Below, in pieces: positions 26,531 through 35,522 of a DNA stretch of 64,000 nucleotides (positions are counted from its first letter, which is position 1; each line of letters starts with the position of its first letter). The stretch comes from an uncultured Prevotella sp. Its GTDB lineage: Bacteria; Bacteroidota; Bacteroidia; Bacteroidales; Bacteroidaceae. The stretch is taken from positions 1 through 64,000 of the forward strand of contig OMXO01000023.1 in NCBI GenBank assembly GCA_900315035.1, in the 5' to 3' direction. The position numbers and the translations under genes were made by a program. The notes below the pieces were generated by a model. That model worked only from the letters and a program-made list of their open reading frames with translations. It was not told where the DNA came from and did no database searches.

Positions 26531-27111
26531 TGACAAGAGAAGAAGATATACGTCAGGCCGTCGAGACGATGCGGAAGGGTGGGGTGATACTCTATCCTAC
26601 GGATACCGTCTGGGGAATAGGCTGTGACGCTACGAATGCGGAGGCCGTTAAGCGGGTGTATGAAATCAAGCAGCGTGACGACTCCAAGGCGCTGATCTGT
26701 CTGGTGGACAGTGATGCCCGTCTGCAGCGCTATTTCAGGAATGTGCCTGATGTAGCCTGGCAGCTGATCGACAGTCTGAAGGAGGGAGATGCCAAACCGA
26801 CGACTCTGATCCTCGACGGTGCCATCAACCTGGCAGAAAACCTGATTGCTGAAGACGGAAGCTTGGGTGTGCGCATCACAAACGAGCCTTTCTCGAAGGA
26901 ACTCTGCTATCGCTTTCAGAAAGCCATCGTCTCGACATCGGCCAATATCAGCGGTGAGCCTGCTGCACAGAACTACTGTGACATCGACCAGCGCATCCTC
27001 GATGCTGTGGACTATGTGTGCTGGAGCCGTAGGCAGGAGCATAAGCCCCATACCCCGTCGAGCATTATCAAACTGAAGGAAAACGGCGAAGTAACGATTA
27101 TCAGGAAATAA
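26530..27111 (+). CDS. Sua5/YciO/YrdC-family threonylcarbamoyl-AMP synthase
   Basis: Makes L-threonylcarbamoyladenylate for the t6A modification of tRNA. The 193 residues carry the YrdC fold signature GGVILYPTDTVWGIGCDAT, then YEIKQRDDSKALICLV (nucleotide-binding basic patch), and IVSTSANISGEPA. It lacks the extra C-terminal Sua5 domain. Coupled to prfC by a start/stop overlap; the CLC channel begins 3 bp after it. Confidence 0.9.
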   Translation: MTREEDIRQAVETMRKGGVILYPTDTVWGIGCDATNAEAVKRVYEIKQRDDSKALICLVDSDARLQRYFRNVPDVAWQLIDSLKEGDAKPTTLILDGAINLAENLIAEDGSLGVRITNEPFSKELCYRFQKAIVSTSANISGEPAAQNYCDIDQRILDAVDYVCWSRRQEHKPHTPSSIIKLKENGEVTIIRK

Positions 27112-27114
27112 CTC

Positions 27115-28917
27115 ATGGAAGCAGCCATTTCGGAAAAACCGACGATGCTCCATCAACTGCACGAGTGGCAGAAGGAACATATCAGTGAGCGGATGTTCAT
27201 GATCATCCTCGCACTGATAGTGGGTTTTTTTGCTGCTGTCGCTGCCTTTTTCCTGCACTGGATCATTAACCAGATCGTCATCCTGCTTACCAGCTCGTTT
27301 GACCGTACTGGTGCCAACTGGCTCTATCTGGTCTATCCTGTAGTGGGTATCTATCTGACATCGCTCTTTGTGAGATATGTCGTGAAGGATAATATCTCGC
27401 ACGGAATCACGCGTATCCTGTATGCCATCTCGTCGAACAAGTCGAGACTGAAGTCGCATAACTGCTGGTCGTCAGTCATTGCCTCAGCCATCACCATCGG
27501 CTTTGGCGGTTCTGTGGGAGCCGAGGCGCCTATCGTATTGACGGGCTCTGCCATCGGTTCTAATCTGGGACAGATATTCCATCTGGACCGTAAGATGCTA
27601 ATGACGCTGGTAGGCTGTGGTGCGGCGGGTGCCATTGCGGGTATCTTCAAGGCGCCGATTGCCGGACTGGTGTTTACACTGGAGGTCTTGATGATCGACA
27701 TGACGATGTCGGCCTTGCTGCCCATCCTGGTGTCGTGCGTGACAGCCACCTGTTTTACCTATATCTTCAGCGGGGATGCCGCGCTCTTTACCTTCCATCT
27801 CGACAGCGAGTGGTCTGTGCAGCGTATCCCGGCTTGTGTCTTATTAGGCATTGTCTGTGGTCTCGTCTCTCTCTATTTTATTCGTATGATGGGTGTTTGT
27901 GAGGATGTGTTCGCACGTTTCAAGGATCATCCGCATATCAAGTTGGCGATTGGCGGAACGGTGCTCAGTCTGCTCATCTTCCTCTTTCCCGCCCTTTATG
28001 GTGAGGGCTATAGCAGCATCAACCTGCTGCTGAACGGACGGACAGAAGCCGACTGGAACCAGATTCTGAACAACTCTCTCTTCTCTGGTCTCGGCTATAT
28101 GCTGATACCCTATATCGCTCTGGTGCTGTTTACGAAAGTGATGGCTACCTCTGCGACCAATGGCGGCGGAGGCTGTGGCGGTACCTTCGCACCGTCGCTG
28201 TTTATCGGCTGTTTTACGGGGTTCCTCTTCTCTCGTCTGTGGAATATCCATCAGATAGGTGTCTATGTGCCAGAGAAGAACTTTGCCCTGCTCGGAATGG
28301 CTGGTGTGATGTCGGGGGTGATGCATGCACCGTTGACAGGCATCTTCCTGATAGCCGAACTGACAGGCGGCTATAGTTTGTTCATGCCATTGATGATCGT
28401 CAGTGTGTGTGCCTATCTCACTATCATCATCTTCGAACCCCATAGTATCTATGGTTCCCGACTGGCCAAACAGGGAAAGTTGCTGACTCACCATACCGAC
28501 CATGCTGTGCTGACGCTCATGAACCTGGATTCTGCTATTGAGAAAGACTACCTGTCGGTAGCGCCAGATATGGAACTCGGACAGATTGTGCATAAGATCA
28601 GTCGTAGTCATTCTACTGTGATCCCTGTGCTGGATGCCGCAGGTATGCTGTTGGGTGAGATAGACATTATGAAAATACGGAATGTGGTGTTCCGTATCGA
28701 ACTTTACCACCATTTCACTGCCGCCCAACTGATGACAGACCCGAAGGCCCGTCTTAGTGATGCGACACCTATGGCCGAAGTGATGCAGGCCTTTGACAGT
28801 ACAGGAGCCAACTGGTTGCCTGTCTTCGATGTGGAGAATCATCTGAAGGGCTACGTCTCGCGCCAGCGTATTTACACGATGTACCGAAAGATGGTGGCTG
28901 ATATGAGTGAAGACTAA
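27115..28917 (+). CDS. CLC-type chloride channel/transporter with C-terminal CBS pair
   Basis: Integral membrane CLC protein of 600 residues. The ion-path motifs are visible: GGSVGAEAPIVLTGSAIG with the gating-type Glu, GAAGAIAGIFKAPIAGLVF, and GGGCGGTFAPSLFIG. About 450-590 is a pair of CBS domains (SVAPDMELGQIVHKISRS; then LMTDPKARLSDATPMAEV), which usually bind adenine nucleotides and modulate gating. Whether it acts as a channel or as a Cl-/H+ exchanger cannot be settled here. Confidence 0.92.
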   Translation: MEAAISEKPTMLHQLHEWQKEHISERMFMIILALIVGFFAAVAAFFLHWIINQIVILLTSSFDRTGANWLYLVYPVVGIYLTSLFVRYVVKDNISHGITRILYAISSNKSRLKSHNCWSSVIASAITIGFGGSVGAEAPIVLTGSAIGSNLGQIFHLDRKMLMTLVGCGAAGAIAGIFKAPIAGLVFTLEVLMIDMTMSALLPILVSCVTATCFTYIFSGDAALFTFHLDSEWSVQRIPACVLLGIVCGLVSLYFIRMMGVCEDVFARFKDHPHIKLAIGGTVLSLLIFLFPALYGEGYSSINLLLNGRTEADWNQILNNSLFSGLGYMLIPYIALVLFTKVMATSATNGGGGCGGTFAPSLFIGCFTGFLFSRLWNIHQIGVYVPEKNFALLGMAGVMSGVMHAPLTGIFLIAELTGGYSLFMPLMIVSVCAYLTIIIFEPHSIYGSRLAKQGKLLTHHTDHAVLTLMNLDSAIEKDYLSVAPDMELGQIVHKISRSHSTVIPVLDAAGMLLGEIDIMKIRNVVFRIELYHHFTAAQLMTDPKARLSDATPMAEVMQAFDSTGANWLPVFDVENHLKGYVSRQRIYTMYRKMVADMSED

Positions 28918-28934
28918 TTTCAGGAGGATAGAAT

Positions 28935-29912
28935 ATGAAGAAAGAAGATTTGCGAATCGTGTTTATGGGCACACCAGAGTTTGCCGTAGAGACACTGAAG
29001 GCCCTTGTGGAGAACCAATACAAGGTGGTGGCAGTGGTGACGCAGCCTGACAAGCCTGTGGGTCGTCATCAGGACACAGTACAGCCTTCGGAAGTAAAGA
29101 AATTCGCTTTGGAGCACGACTTACCCGTACTGCAGCCAGAGAAGATGAAAGATCCGGCATTTGTAGAGCAATTGCGCAGTTATAAGGCCAACCTGCAGGT
29201 GGTTGTTGCTTTCCGTATGTTGCCTGAGGTGGTATGGGATATGCCTGAATATGGCACATTCAACGTCCATGCTGCCCTGTTGCCTCAATATCGTGGTGCT
29301 GCTCCCATCAACTGGGCAGTCATCAATGGCGAGAAACAGACGGGTGTCACGACCTTTTTCCTGGACAAGGATATCGACACTGGCCGCGTGATTCTGCAGA
29401 AGACATTCGACATCCCTGATACGGCTAATGTGGAGTTTGTCTATGACGGACTTATGCATCTGGGTGCACAGATCTGCCTGGAGACCTTAGATAAGATCAT
29501 TGCTGCCGATGGCCATCCAGAGAGTATTCCGCAGGAGGAGTTAGAGGGCAAGTTCAAACGGCTGTATGATGCACCTAAACTTTTTAAGGATGTCTGTGAG
29601 ATCGACTGGAGCCGTCCTTCGAAGCGCCTCTATGACTTCATCCGTGGACTCAGTCCGTATCCTGGTGCCTGGACCACCTTGCTTGGACCCGACGGCAAGA
29701 GTGTTGACCTGAAGATCTTCAAGACCACAAAGACAGAGAAGAACGTGGGTATGCGTCCTGGTACTATTGTCGTCTATAAAGGTGTGCTTTATATCACGAC
29801 TGGCGACTATATGCTCCAGATAGACGAACTCCAGTTGGCAGGAAAGAACCGTATGAAGGCTCGTGACTTCCTGAATGGAAATAAAAATATTGAGAACTAT
29901 ATAATAAAATAG
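28935..29912 (+). CDS. fmt: Methionyl-tRNA formyltransferase
   Basis: Formylates initiator Met-tRNA. The 325-residue protein has VFMGTPEFAVETLKAL at the start and the formyl-transfer site FNVHAALLPQYRGAAPINWA (catalytic Asn and His). DKDIDTGRVI carries the Asp, and IRGLSPYPGAWT opens the C-terminal tRNA-binding domain. Preceded by AGGAGG 10 bp before the ATG. Confidence 0.96.
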   Translation: MKKEDLRIVFMGTPEFAVETLKALVENQYKVVAVVTQPDKPVGRHQDTVQPSEVKKFALEHDLPVLQPEKMKDPAFVEQLRSYKANLQVVVAFRMLPEVVWDMPEYGTFNVHAALLPQYRGAAPINWAVINGEKQTGVTTFFLDKDIDTGRVILQKTFDIPDTANVEFVYDGLMHLGAQICLETLDKIIAADGHPESIPQEELEGKFKRLYDAPKLFKDVCEIDWSRPSKRLYDFIRGLSPYPGAWTTLLGPDGKSVDLKIFKTTKTEKNVGMRPGTIVVYKGVLYITTGDYMLQIDELQLAGKNRMKARDFLNGNKNIENYIIK

Positions 29913-29961
29913 AGGTGTATTGCGTTTTTTAGGTGTAAACAATTCAAAATTGTGATTGCCT

Positions 29962-30066
29962 ATGAAGATTTCTACTCCGAAACCCAAAGAGCGCACGCTC
30001 GACATCATTCGACAGATAGCATACACCTATCGACCAAACGTAAAAAAGACGTATTGTCTGAATTGA
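29962..30066 (+). CDS. 34-residue basic small protein
   Basis: ATG-initiated ORF filling the gap between fmt and rpe and ending 4 bp before rpe. It encodes a basic peptide beginning MKISTPKPKERTLDIIRQIA and ending YCLN. The KERTLDIIRQIAYTYR core resembles short ORFs I recall from other Bacteroidales genomes, which would support a real conserved small protein; that comparison is from memory. No signal peptide. Function unknown; a translated leader for rpe is an alternative. Confidence 0.5.
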   Translation: MKISTPKPKERTLDIIRQIAYTYRPNVKKTYCLN

Positions 30067-30070
30067 GAAA

Positions 30071-30718
30071 ATGACATTAGTATCTCCTTCATTACTCGCA
30101 GCCGATTTCCTGCATCTCGACCGCGATATCGACATGATTAATCGCAGTGAGGCCGATTGGCTCCACTTGGATGTGATGGACGGTTCGTTCGTCCCCAATA
30201 TATCTTTTGGCTTCCCCGTTCTTGAAGCGGTGGCAAAGGCCTGTAAGAAACCGCTTGATGTTCATTATATGATAGAACGTCCAGAACGTTATATCGCACA
30301 GACAGCCAAGTTGGGCGCCATGATGATGAACGTGCATTATGAAGCCTCTGTCCACCTTCACCGTACTGTGCAGGAAATCCACAATGCTGGTATGAAGGCT
30401 GGCGTCACACTCAATCCTTCTACGCCAGTTTCCATGCTTGAAGACATTATCGGCGATGTGGATATGGTCTTGCTCATGAGCGTCAATCCTGGTTTCGGTG
30501 GACAGAAATTCATTGAGAACACCATCGAAAAAGTGCATCGCCTGCGCAGGATGATTGCAGAGAAGGGGTGTCAGACGCTTATCGAAGTGGATGGCGGTGT
30601 GCAAGGTGAGACGGCTCCTCGTCTGGTAGGAGCGGGAGTCGATGTGCTGGTCAGTGGCAGTTATGTCTTTAATGCTCCCAAACCAGAAGAGGTCATCCAC
30701 CAGCTTAGGACTCTATAG
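30071..30718 (+). CDS. rpe: Ribulose-phosphate 3-epimerase
   Basis: Interconverts ribulose-5-P and xylulose-5-P in the pentose phosphate pathway. The 215-residue TIM barrel has LHLDVMDGSFVPNISFG (metal-binding His/Asp), DVHYMIERPE, VNPGFGGQKFI, and IEVDGGV (catalytic Asp). The 3' end overlaps the convergent sigma-factor gene by 14 bp. Confidence 0.97.
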   Translation: MTLVSPSLLAADFLHLDRDIDMINRSEADWLHLDVMDGSFVPNISFGFPVLEAVAKACKKPLDVHYMIERPERYIAQTAKLGAMMMNVHYEASVHLHRTVQEIHNAGMKAGVTLNPSTPVSMLEDIIGDVDMVLLMSVNPGFGGQKFIENTIEKVHRLRRMIAEKGCQTLIEVDGGVQGETAPRLVGAGVDVLVSGSYVFNAPKPEEVIHQLRTL

Positions 30719-31304
30719 TCAGGTTTACCCCATATTCACGGGTCAGTTTCCGCAGATTAATCAGGGCGTAGCGCATACGTCCTAAGGAGGTGTTGATGCT
30801 GACCTTCGTCTGCTCGGCTATCTCTTTGAATGACAAATCCTGATAATAGCGCATGAAGACAACCTCTCGCTGAGTTTCAGGCAAGGAATCCATTAGTCGT
30901 TTGACATCCTTCATGACCTGCTCGTTGGCAAGCTCACTCTCACGATTAATGTCGAGGAGGCTGTTGTTGCTCAACTTAGAGAGATCATTGTCTTTTCCCT
31001 GCTCAGTGATCTTGTTGCTCTTCACTGCCCTGAAATGGTCAATAATGACGTTATGGGCAATACGGGTTGCCCACCAGATAAACTTGCCGGAATCTGTATA
31101 TCGGCCATTCTGCATCTTGGTGATAATCTTCAGAAAGGTTTCCTGAAACAGATCGTTTGCCAGATCCTCATCCTTTACTACATACATGATGTAGCTGAAA
31201 ATCTTGTCCTGACTACGCGATAAGAGTTCGTCGAATGCCCTGTTATTACCATAGATATAAGCCAATGCCAACTGTTCGTCGGACATACTCTTCAAGTTAC
31301 TCAT
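30705..31304 (-). CDS. Sigma-70 family RNA polymerase factor, ECF-like
   Basis: A 199-residue two-domain sigma factor. Region 2 is FDELLSRSQDKIFSYIMYVV...LANDLFQETFLKI. Region 4 is LPETQREVVFMRYYQDLSFKEIAEQ...GRMRYALINLRK. No anti-sigma gene is adjacent, unlike the FecI/FecR pairs of polysaccharide loci, so it is more likely a general stress-type factor. A minus-strand promoter with TTG (31406-31408), 20-bp spacing and TACTTTTG (31378-31385) precedes it by about 75 bp. Confidence 0.9.
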   Translation of the reverse strand: MSNLKSMSDEQLALAYIYGNNRAFDELLSRSQDKIFSYIMYVVKDEDLANDLFQETFLKIITKMQNGRYTDSGKFIWWATRIAHNVIIDHFRAVKSNKITEQGKDNDLSKLSNNSLLDINRESELANEQVMKDVKRLMDSLPETQREVVFMRYYQDLSFKEIAEQTKVSINTSLGRMRYALINLRKLTREYGVNLTIES

Positions 31305-31527
31305 ACTTCAATCATTTTGTTCTGAGTAGATATGTTTCTATAGGCAATAACTGATTAAAATTGTTAATATTCTGCCACAAAAGTATGTATTTTTGTTGAA
31401 ACTTCCAAGAAAAATGAGGAAAAACTGAGTAAAATTCCTATGCTGCGCTAAAAAAAAGGCATCTTTTGTTATCAAATTGTGTTTTTTTTCCTAATTTTGC
31501 AGACCATAACTTAATAATAGATTTTTT

Positions 31528-33459
31528 ATGAAGCTATTTGTCCCTGGCCGCCTTTGTCTTTTTGGCGAACATACAGACTGGGCAGGTCATTATCGTACGA
31601 TGAATGCTGATATAGCGCCTGGTGCCGCCATCGTGACAGGTATCGAGCAAGGTATCTATGCCGAAGTCGAGAAGTCAAGTGTCTTTGAGATGGTGAGTGA
31701 TGCCGAAGAGATGAAAGGCGTGTGGCAGAATTTTTCCTGTCGGATGGACGAGGTAGAATTAAAACGTATCGCCAAGTCGGGCTCATTCTTCTCATATTGT
31801 GCAGGTGTCGTCTCATACATGCTCGAATGGTATAAGGTAGGTGGTGTCCGTATTCGTATTACGTCGATGACCCTGCCTATGAAAAGCGGTCTTTCTAGCT
31901 CGGCAGCCATCTGTGTACTTGTTGCTCGCGCCTTTAACCAGTTGTATGGCTTGAATCTGAACACACTGGGTGAGATGAATATCGCCTATCTGGGCGAACT
32001 TCGTACGAGTAGCCGTTGTGGTCGTCTGGATCAGGCTTGTGCCTTTGGCGTGAAACCAAATCTGATGACTTTCGATGGAGATGAGATCGAGGTGCGCTCG
32101 CTCAATGTGAAGAAGCATCTTTATTGGGTCTTTGCAGACTTGTGTGCTGAGAAGGATACCATCAAGATCCTTTCTGATCTGAATAAGGCTTATCCATTCC
32201 CTGATAGTGATGCTGCCCGAGCAGAGCATGAGGCACTTGGTAAGCTGAACCTTGAGATTATCGACAGGGCTGTGAAATATATGGCTGAAGGGGACGCAGA
32301 GTCACTTGGAAAGCTGATGAACGAGGCAGAGGCTATCTTCAATGAAAAGGTAGTGCCGATGTCATCAGCCTTGCAGTCTCCCAAACTGAACGCTGTGCTG
32401 GCAGATCCCAAGATTCAACCCTTAGTGTGGGGTGGTAAGGGCGTGGGCTCTCATGGTGACGGCTCTGTACAGTTCCTGGCACGCAGTGAAGAAGCCCAGA
32501 AGCAGTTGGAGGACTATCTGAATAATCAGGGCATGAAAGCGTATTCGCTGACTATCAAGCCTGTACATACAGTCCGTAAGGCTATCATCCCTGTGGCTGG
32601 TTTTGGCACTCGTCTCTATCCGGCCACCCGCGCATTGAAGAAAGACTTCTTCCCGATTCCTTGTCCTGATGGCATGGTCCGCCCTGTTATTCTCATCCTG
32701 CTTGAGGAACTCGTCAAGAGTGGCATCGAGGAAATTTGTCTGGTGCTTGGCTCTGAGGAAGAGCGTCAGATGTATGCAGACTTCTTTGAGCGTCCTCTCT
32801 CAGATGAACATTTGCGCAAGTTGAACCCTGAAGCTCAAGAATATGAGAACAGGATCCTGAGCATTGGCAAACGGCTCCGTTATGTTTATCAGCGCGAAAA
32901 GCGCGGCTTTGGCCATGCCGTTTATCAGGCGGCTCACTTTGCAGGTAATGAGCCTGTACTGCTGATGTTGGGTGACACACTCTATCGTAGTAACACGAGT
33001 AAGCCCTGTGCTCTGCAGATGGTCGAAGAATATGAACGCTATAATTGTCTGATGGTCAGCATCCATCCGATTCCACTCGGAGAGGTGAGTCGCTATGGTA
33101 TACTTCATGGTGTCTGGGAAGATAATGCACATACTATCCTTAACGTCTCAACGATGTATGAGAAACCCAAGGCTAACTATGCAGAGGAGTTCCTCGGTGT
33201 TCGTAATAATAATGGTGAAAAGGAGTATTATAGCGTGTTTGGTCAGTATATCCTGACACCAGATGTTTTCGCTCAACTGCATCATGATATCATGCAGGCA
33301 GAAATAGAAGAGGATCATGTCAGGGAGATTGAACTGACATCTGCCTTGGAAGCCGTTCGCCAACGAAGTGGTATGATGGGTATCTGTTTGAATGGCCGTA
33401 TGTATGATATGGGTAATCCTGCGGCTCTTGCCAGGGCTGTAGAGGAATTCAGCAAATAA
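31528..33459 (+). CDS. Fusion of a GHMP-family sugar kinase with a GalU-like sugar nucleotidyltransferase
   Basis: One 643-residue frame. The N-half (1-350) is a galactokinase-like GHMP kinase: GRLCLFGEHTDWAG (motif 1), LPMKSGLSSSAAICV (ATP loop), GRLDQACAFG, and GGKGVGSHGDGSVQF (motif 3). The C-half (about 355-643) is a nucleotidyltransferase: KAIIPVAGFGTRLYPATRALKKDFFPI, LMLGDTLY and YEKPKANYAEEF. Such a pair would convert a free sugar first to the sugar-1-phosphate and then to an NDP-sugar, as in salvage enzymes like bacterial Fkp, but here with kinase first. The sugar is unknown. A -7 box TAATTTTG lies at 31492-31499; it ends at a bidirectional terminator before the convergent rmlA. Confidence 0.85.
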   Translation: MKLFVPGRLCLFGEHTDWAGHYRTMNADIAPGAAIVTGIEQGIYAEVEKSSVFEMVSDAEEMKGVWQNFSCRMDEVELKRIAKSGSFFSYCAGVVSYMLEWYKVGGVRIRITSMTLPMKSGLSSSAAICVLVARAFNQLYGLNLNTLGEMNIAYLGELRTSSRCGRLDQACAFGVKPNLMTFDGDEIEVRSLNVKKHLYWVFADLCAEKDTIKILSDLNKAYPFPDSDAARAEHEALGKLNLEIIDRAVKYMAEGDAESLGKLMNEAEAIFNEKVVPMSSALQSPKLNAVLADPKIQPLVWGGKGVGSHGDGSVQFLARSEEAQKQLEDYLNNQGMKAYSLTIKPVHTVRKAIIPVAGFGTRLYPATRALKKDFFPIPCPDGMVRPVILILLEELVKSGIEEICLVLGSEEERQMYADFFERPLSDEHLRKLNPEAQEYENRILSIGKRLRYVYQREKRGFGHAVYQAAHFAGNEPVLLMLGDTLYRSNTSKPCALQMVEEYERYNCLMVSIHPIPLGEVSRYGILHGVWEDNAHTILNVSTMYEKPKANYAEEFLGVRNNNGEKEYYSVFGQYILTPDVFAQLHHDIMQAEIEEDHVREIELTSALEAVRQRSGMMGICLNGRMYDMGNPAALARAVEEFSK

Positions 33460-33473
33460 ATACAGCAAATAAG

Positions 33474-33499
33474 AAACCCGCCGTTTGGCGGGTCTTTTT
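33474..33499. terminator. Bidirectional terminator between convergent genes
   Basis: ACCCGCC-GTTT-GGCGGGT (33476-33493) followed by CTTTTTA on the plus strand and by a T-rich stretch on the minus strand. It lies between the ends of the kinase-nucleotidyltransferase fusion (+) and rmlA (-). Confidence 0.88.
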
Positions 33500-34370
33500 A
33501 TTTTGTGAGGTTCAACAGGTATTTGCCGTAATCGTTTTTGGCCATAGGCTTGGCAAGTTCTGCCAGCTGTTCTTTGTTGATCCAACCGCGTTTGTAGGCA
33601 ATCTCCTCGATGCAGGCAACTTTCAGGCCTTGGCGCTTCTCTATGACCTCAATGAATGTTGATGCCTCTGAGAGCGAGTCGTGAGTGCCAGTATCGAGCC
33701 AGGCAAAACCGCGCTGTAGGGTTTGTACCATCAGATTCTTGTCTTCTAAATATTTCTGGTTCACCGTAGTAATCTCCAGTTCTCCACGGGCAGACGGCTT
33801 GATGTTCTTTGCTATCTCAACCACACTGTTCGGATAGAAATAGAGTCCTACGACAGCGTAGTTTGACTTGGGATGCTCTGGCTTCTCCTCAATGCTCAAG
33901 CAGTTGCCGTCTTTGTCGAACTCTGCCACACCATAGCGCTCAGGATCGTTCACGTAATAGCCGAAAACAGTGGCACGTCCGTTCTGTTCTGCGTTAGCAA
34001 CAGCCTGTTTCAGCATACCGGTGAATCCGCCACCATAAAAGATGTTGTCGCCAAGAACAAGGCAAGCGCAGTCATTGCCAATAAATTTCTCGCCGATAAT
34101 AAATGCTTGTGCAAGTCCATCAGGTGAGGGCTGCTCAGCATATTCAAAACGGACACCAAGATCGCTGCCGTCACCAAGCAGACGCTTGAAACCAGGCAGA
34201 TCATATGGTGTGGAGATAATCAGAATCTCACGTATGCCTGCCAGCATCAAGGTCGAAATGGGATAATAAATCATCGGCTTGTCAAAGATGGGAATCAATT
34301 GCTTGCTGATACCTTTTGTGATAGGGTAGAGGCGCGTGCCTGAACCACCTGCTAATACAATTCCTTTCAT
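33498..34370 (-). CDS. rmlA: Glucose-1-phosphate thymidylyltransferase
   Basis: First step of dTDP-rhamnose synthesis. The N-terminus [20 protein letters not shown] is the nucleotide loop. [20 protein letters not shown] gives the catalytic Lys and sugar site, and [13 protein letters not shown] with Asp binds metal. The length of 290 residues is normal. A minus-strand TATCTTTG (34394-34401) is the likely -7 box. Transcribed alone. Confidence 0.96.
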   Translation of the reverse strand: MKGIVLAGGSGTRLYPITKGISKQLIPIFDKPMIYYPISTLMLAGIREILIISTPYDLPGFKRLLGDGSDLGVRFEYAEQPSPDGLAQAFIIGEKFIGNDCACLVLGDNIFYGGGFTGMLKQAVANAEQNGRATVFGYYVNDPERYGVAEFDKDGNCLSIEEKPEHPKSNYAVVGLYFYPNSVVEIAKNIKPSARGELEITTVNQKYLEDKNLMVQTLQRGFAWLDTGTHDSLSEASTFIEVIEKRQGLKVACIEEIAYKRGWINKEQLAELAKPMAKNDYGKYLLNLTK

Positions 34371-34523
34371 GATGTTTATGAGTTTGTTGGGTGCAAAGAT
34401 AGTGTTTTTTATTCACAAAGTATACAAAGGGGGCGAAAAATTGCGAATAATTTGTACTTTACATAACCTTTATGGATATTTTTTTGTAATTTTGCACACG
34501 AAATTTGATTTGATAAAGTTATT

Positions 34524-35144
34524 ATGGGATTTTGGAATAAATTATTCGGAAATAGTGACGAAAAGAAAGTTGGCGGCATGGAAGACTTCATGACCCTTAT
34601 CCGTGTGTATTTCCAGGCAGCGATGGCTGCTGACCTCGGAATTACTAATTTGGCAGCACTGCCTGATTTACGGGTCTTTAAGGCAACATTGAAGGTTCCT
34701 ACAGTCAATAATAAACTCGGTGTAGGTGAGCGAACCCGTTGTAAGAAGATGCTCATAGATATGTATGGTATGGAGGACAGCTTCTTCAAGGAAATCGATT
34801 CAAGCCTGCGTAAGCGTTGTAAAAAGGTGCAGGATGCACAGACCTATCTGCTTCAGTTCCAAGGCTTCACACAGGACATCATGATGCTGACAGGTAATCT
34901 GATGAAGTTCAAACTTCGTCTGCCAGGCTTTATGAAGAAAGCCCTCTATTCGATGACAGAAAAGACAGTGAATGACATCTTTACCAAAAACGATTTCTCG
35001 GATGCCTCTGTGATGAAAACCGTGGTGGCTGTGCGTGAATATAACCGCCGTTTAGGTTTCTCGCAGAAGTGGGTCACAGACTTTGTGTATAAAGTGGTGA
35101 TGCTGGCAAAGAAAGAACCAAGACCTTCTGGTGACGATCAATAA
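34524..35144 (+). CDS. Conserved hypothetical cytoplasmic protein
   Basis: A 206-residue protein beginning MGFWNKLFGNSDEKKVGGME, with helical, basic character (KFKLRLPGFMKKALYSMTEK; RRLGFSQKWVTDFVYKVV) and no signal peptide or clear membrane span. I do not recognise a family. A -7 box TAATTTTG at 34487-34494 precedes it. Its position upstream of the zapB-like/zapA genes hints at an envelope or division role, but an inverted repeat (TTTCTTAAA ... TTTAAGAAA, about 35151-35189) and a new -7 box separate the transcripts, so this is weak. Confidence 0.7.
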   Translation: MGFWNKLFGNSDEKKVGGMEDFMTLIRVYFQAAMAADLGITNLAALPDLRVFKATLKVPTVNNKLGVGERTRCKKMLIDMYGMEDSFFKEIDSSLRKRCKKVQDAQTYLLQFQGFTQDIMMLTGNLMKFKLRLPGFMKKALYSMTEKTVNDIFTKNDFSDASVMKTVVAVREYNRRLGFSQKWVTDFVYKVVMLAKKEPRPSGDDQ

Positions 35145-35225
35145 ATTAAATTTTCTTAAAAGATAGGCCCGACCTAATTCTTTAAGAAAGATTTTATATA
35201 ATTTTGTACAGCAAATAGTTACGTA

Positions 35226-35522
35226 ATGAATCCAAACGAGAAGGCAATATCTACTTTCGAGACCCGTGTACGGCAGATGATTCTTCGTTTTCAGGAATTG
35301 AAGAAGGAGAATCAGGAGTTGTATTCGATAGTTGAGAAAAATGAACAGGCTATCAAAGACCTTCAGGATAAACTGACTCAGGCGGACAACGACTATAACT
35401 CGCTAAAGATGGCTAAAATGATGGAAATCACTGATGGTGACTTGGAAGGAGCAAAGGCGCGGATTTCCAAGATGATCAGGGAAGTGAACAAGTGCATCAC
35501 CATCTTAAGCGGTGAACAGTGA
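35226..35522 (+). CDS. Short coiled-coil protein, ZapB-like position
   Basis: 98 residues dominated by a heptad-patterned coiled coil (about 8-60: FQELKKENQELYSIVEKNEQ ... LQDKLTQADNDYNSLKMAK). It overlaps the start of zapA by 11 bp and has its own -7 box TAATTTTG (35199-35206). A small coiled-coil partner encoded next to zapA suggests a divisome accessory role like ZapB; that is inference from context and shape, not from a recognised domain. Confidence 0.75.
   Translation: MNPNEKAISTFETRVRQMILRFQELKKENQELYSIVEKNEQAIKDLQDKLTQADNDYNSLKMAKMMEITDGDLEGAKARISKMIREVNKCITILSGEQ

Noticed and set aside
24914..26536. 540-codon open frame antisense to prfC
   Set aside because: It mirrors almost exactly the extent of prfC, whose G1, G3 and G4 motifs are intact; the antisense protein has no recognisable domain and is a codon-bias shadow.
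27844..28842. 332-codon open frame antisense to the CLC channel
   Set aside because: His/Gln-rich translation with no domain; the plus-strand CLC motifs and CBS domains are intact.
30705..31304. Sigma factor as partner of the STAS/kinase cassette
   Set aside because: It lies 6 kb away in a separate transcript and is ECF-like, whereas RsbW-type kinases usually hold sigma-B-like factors; no sequence evidence links them.
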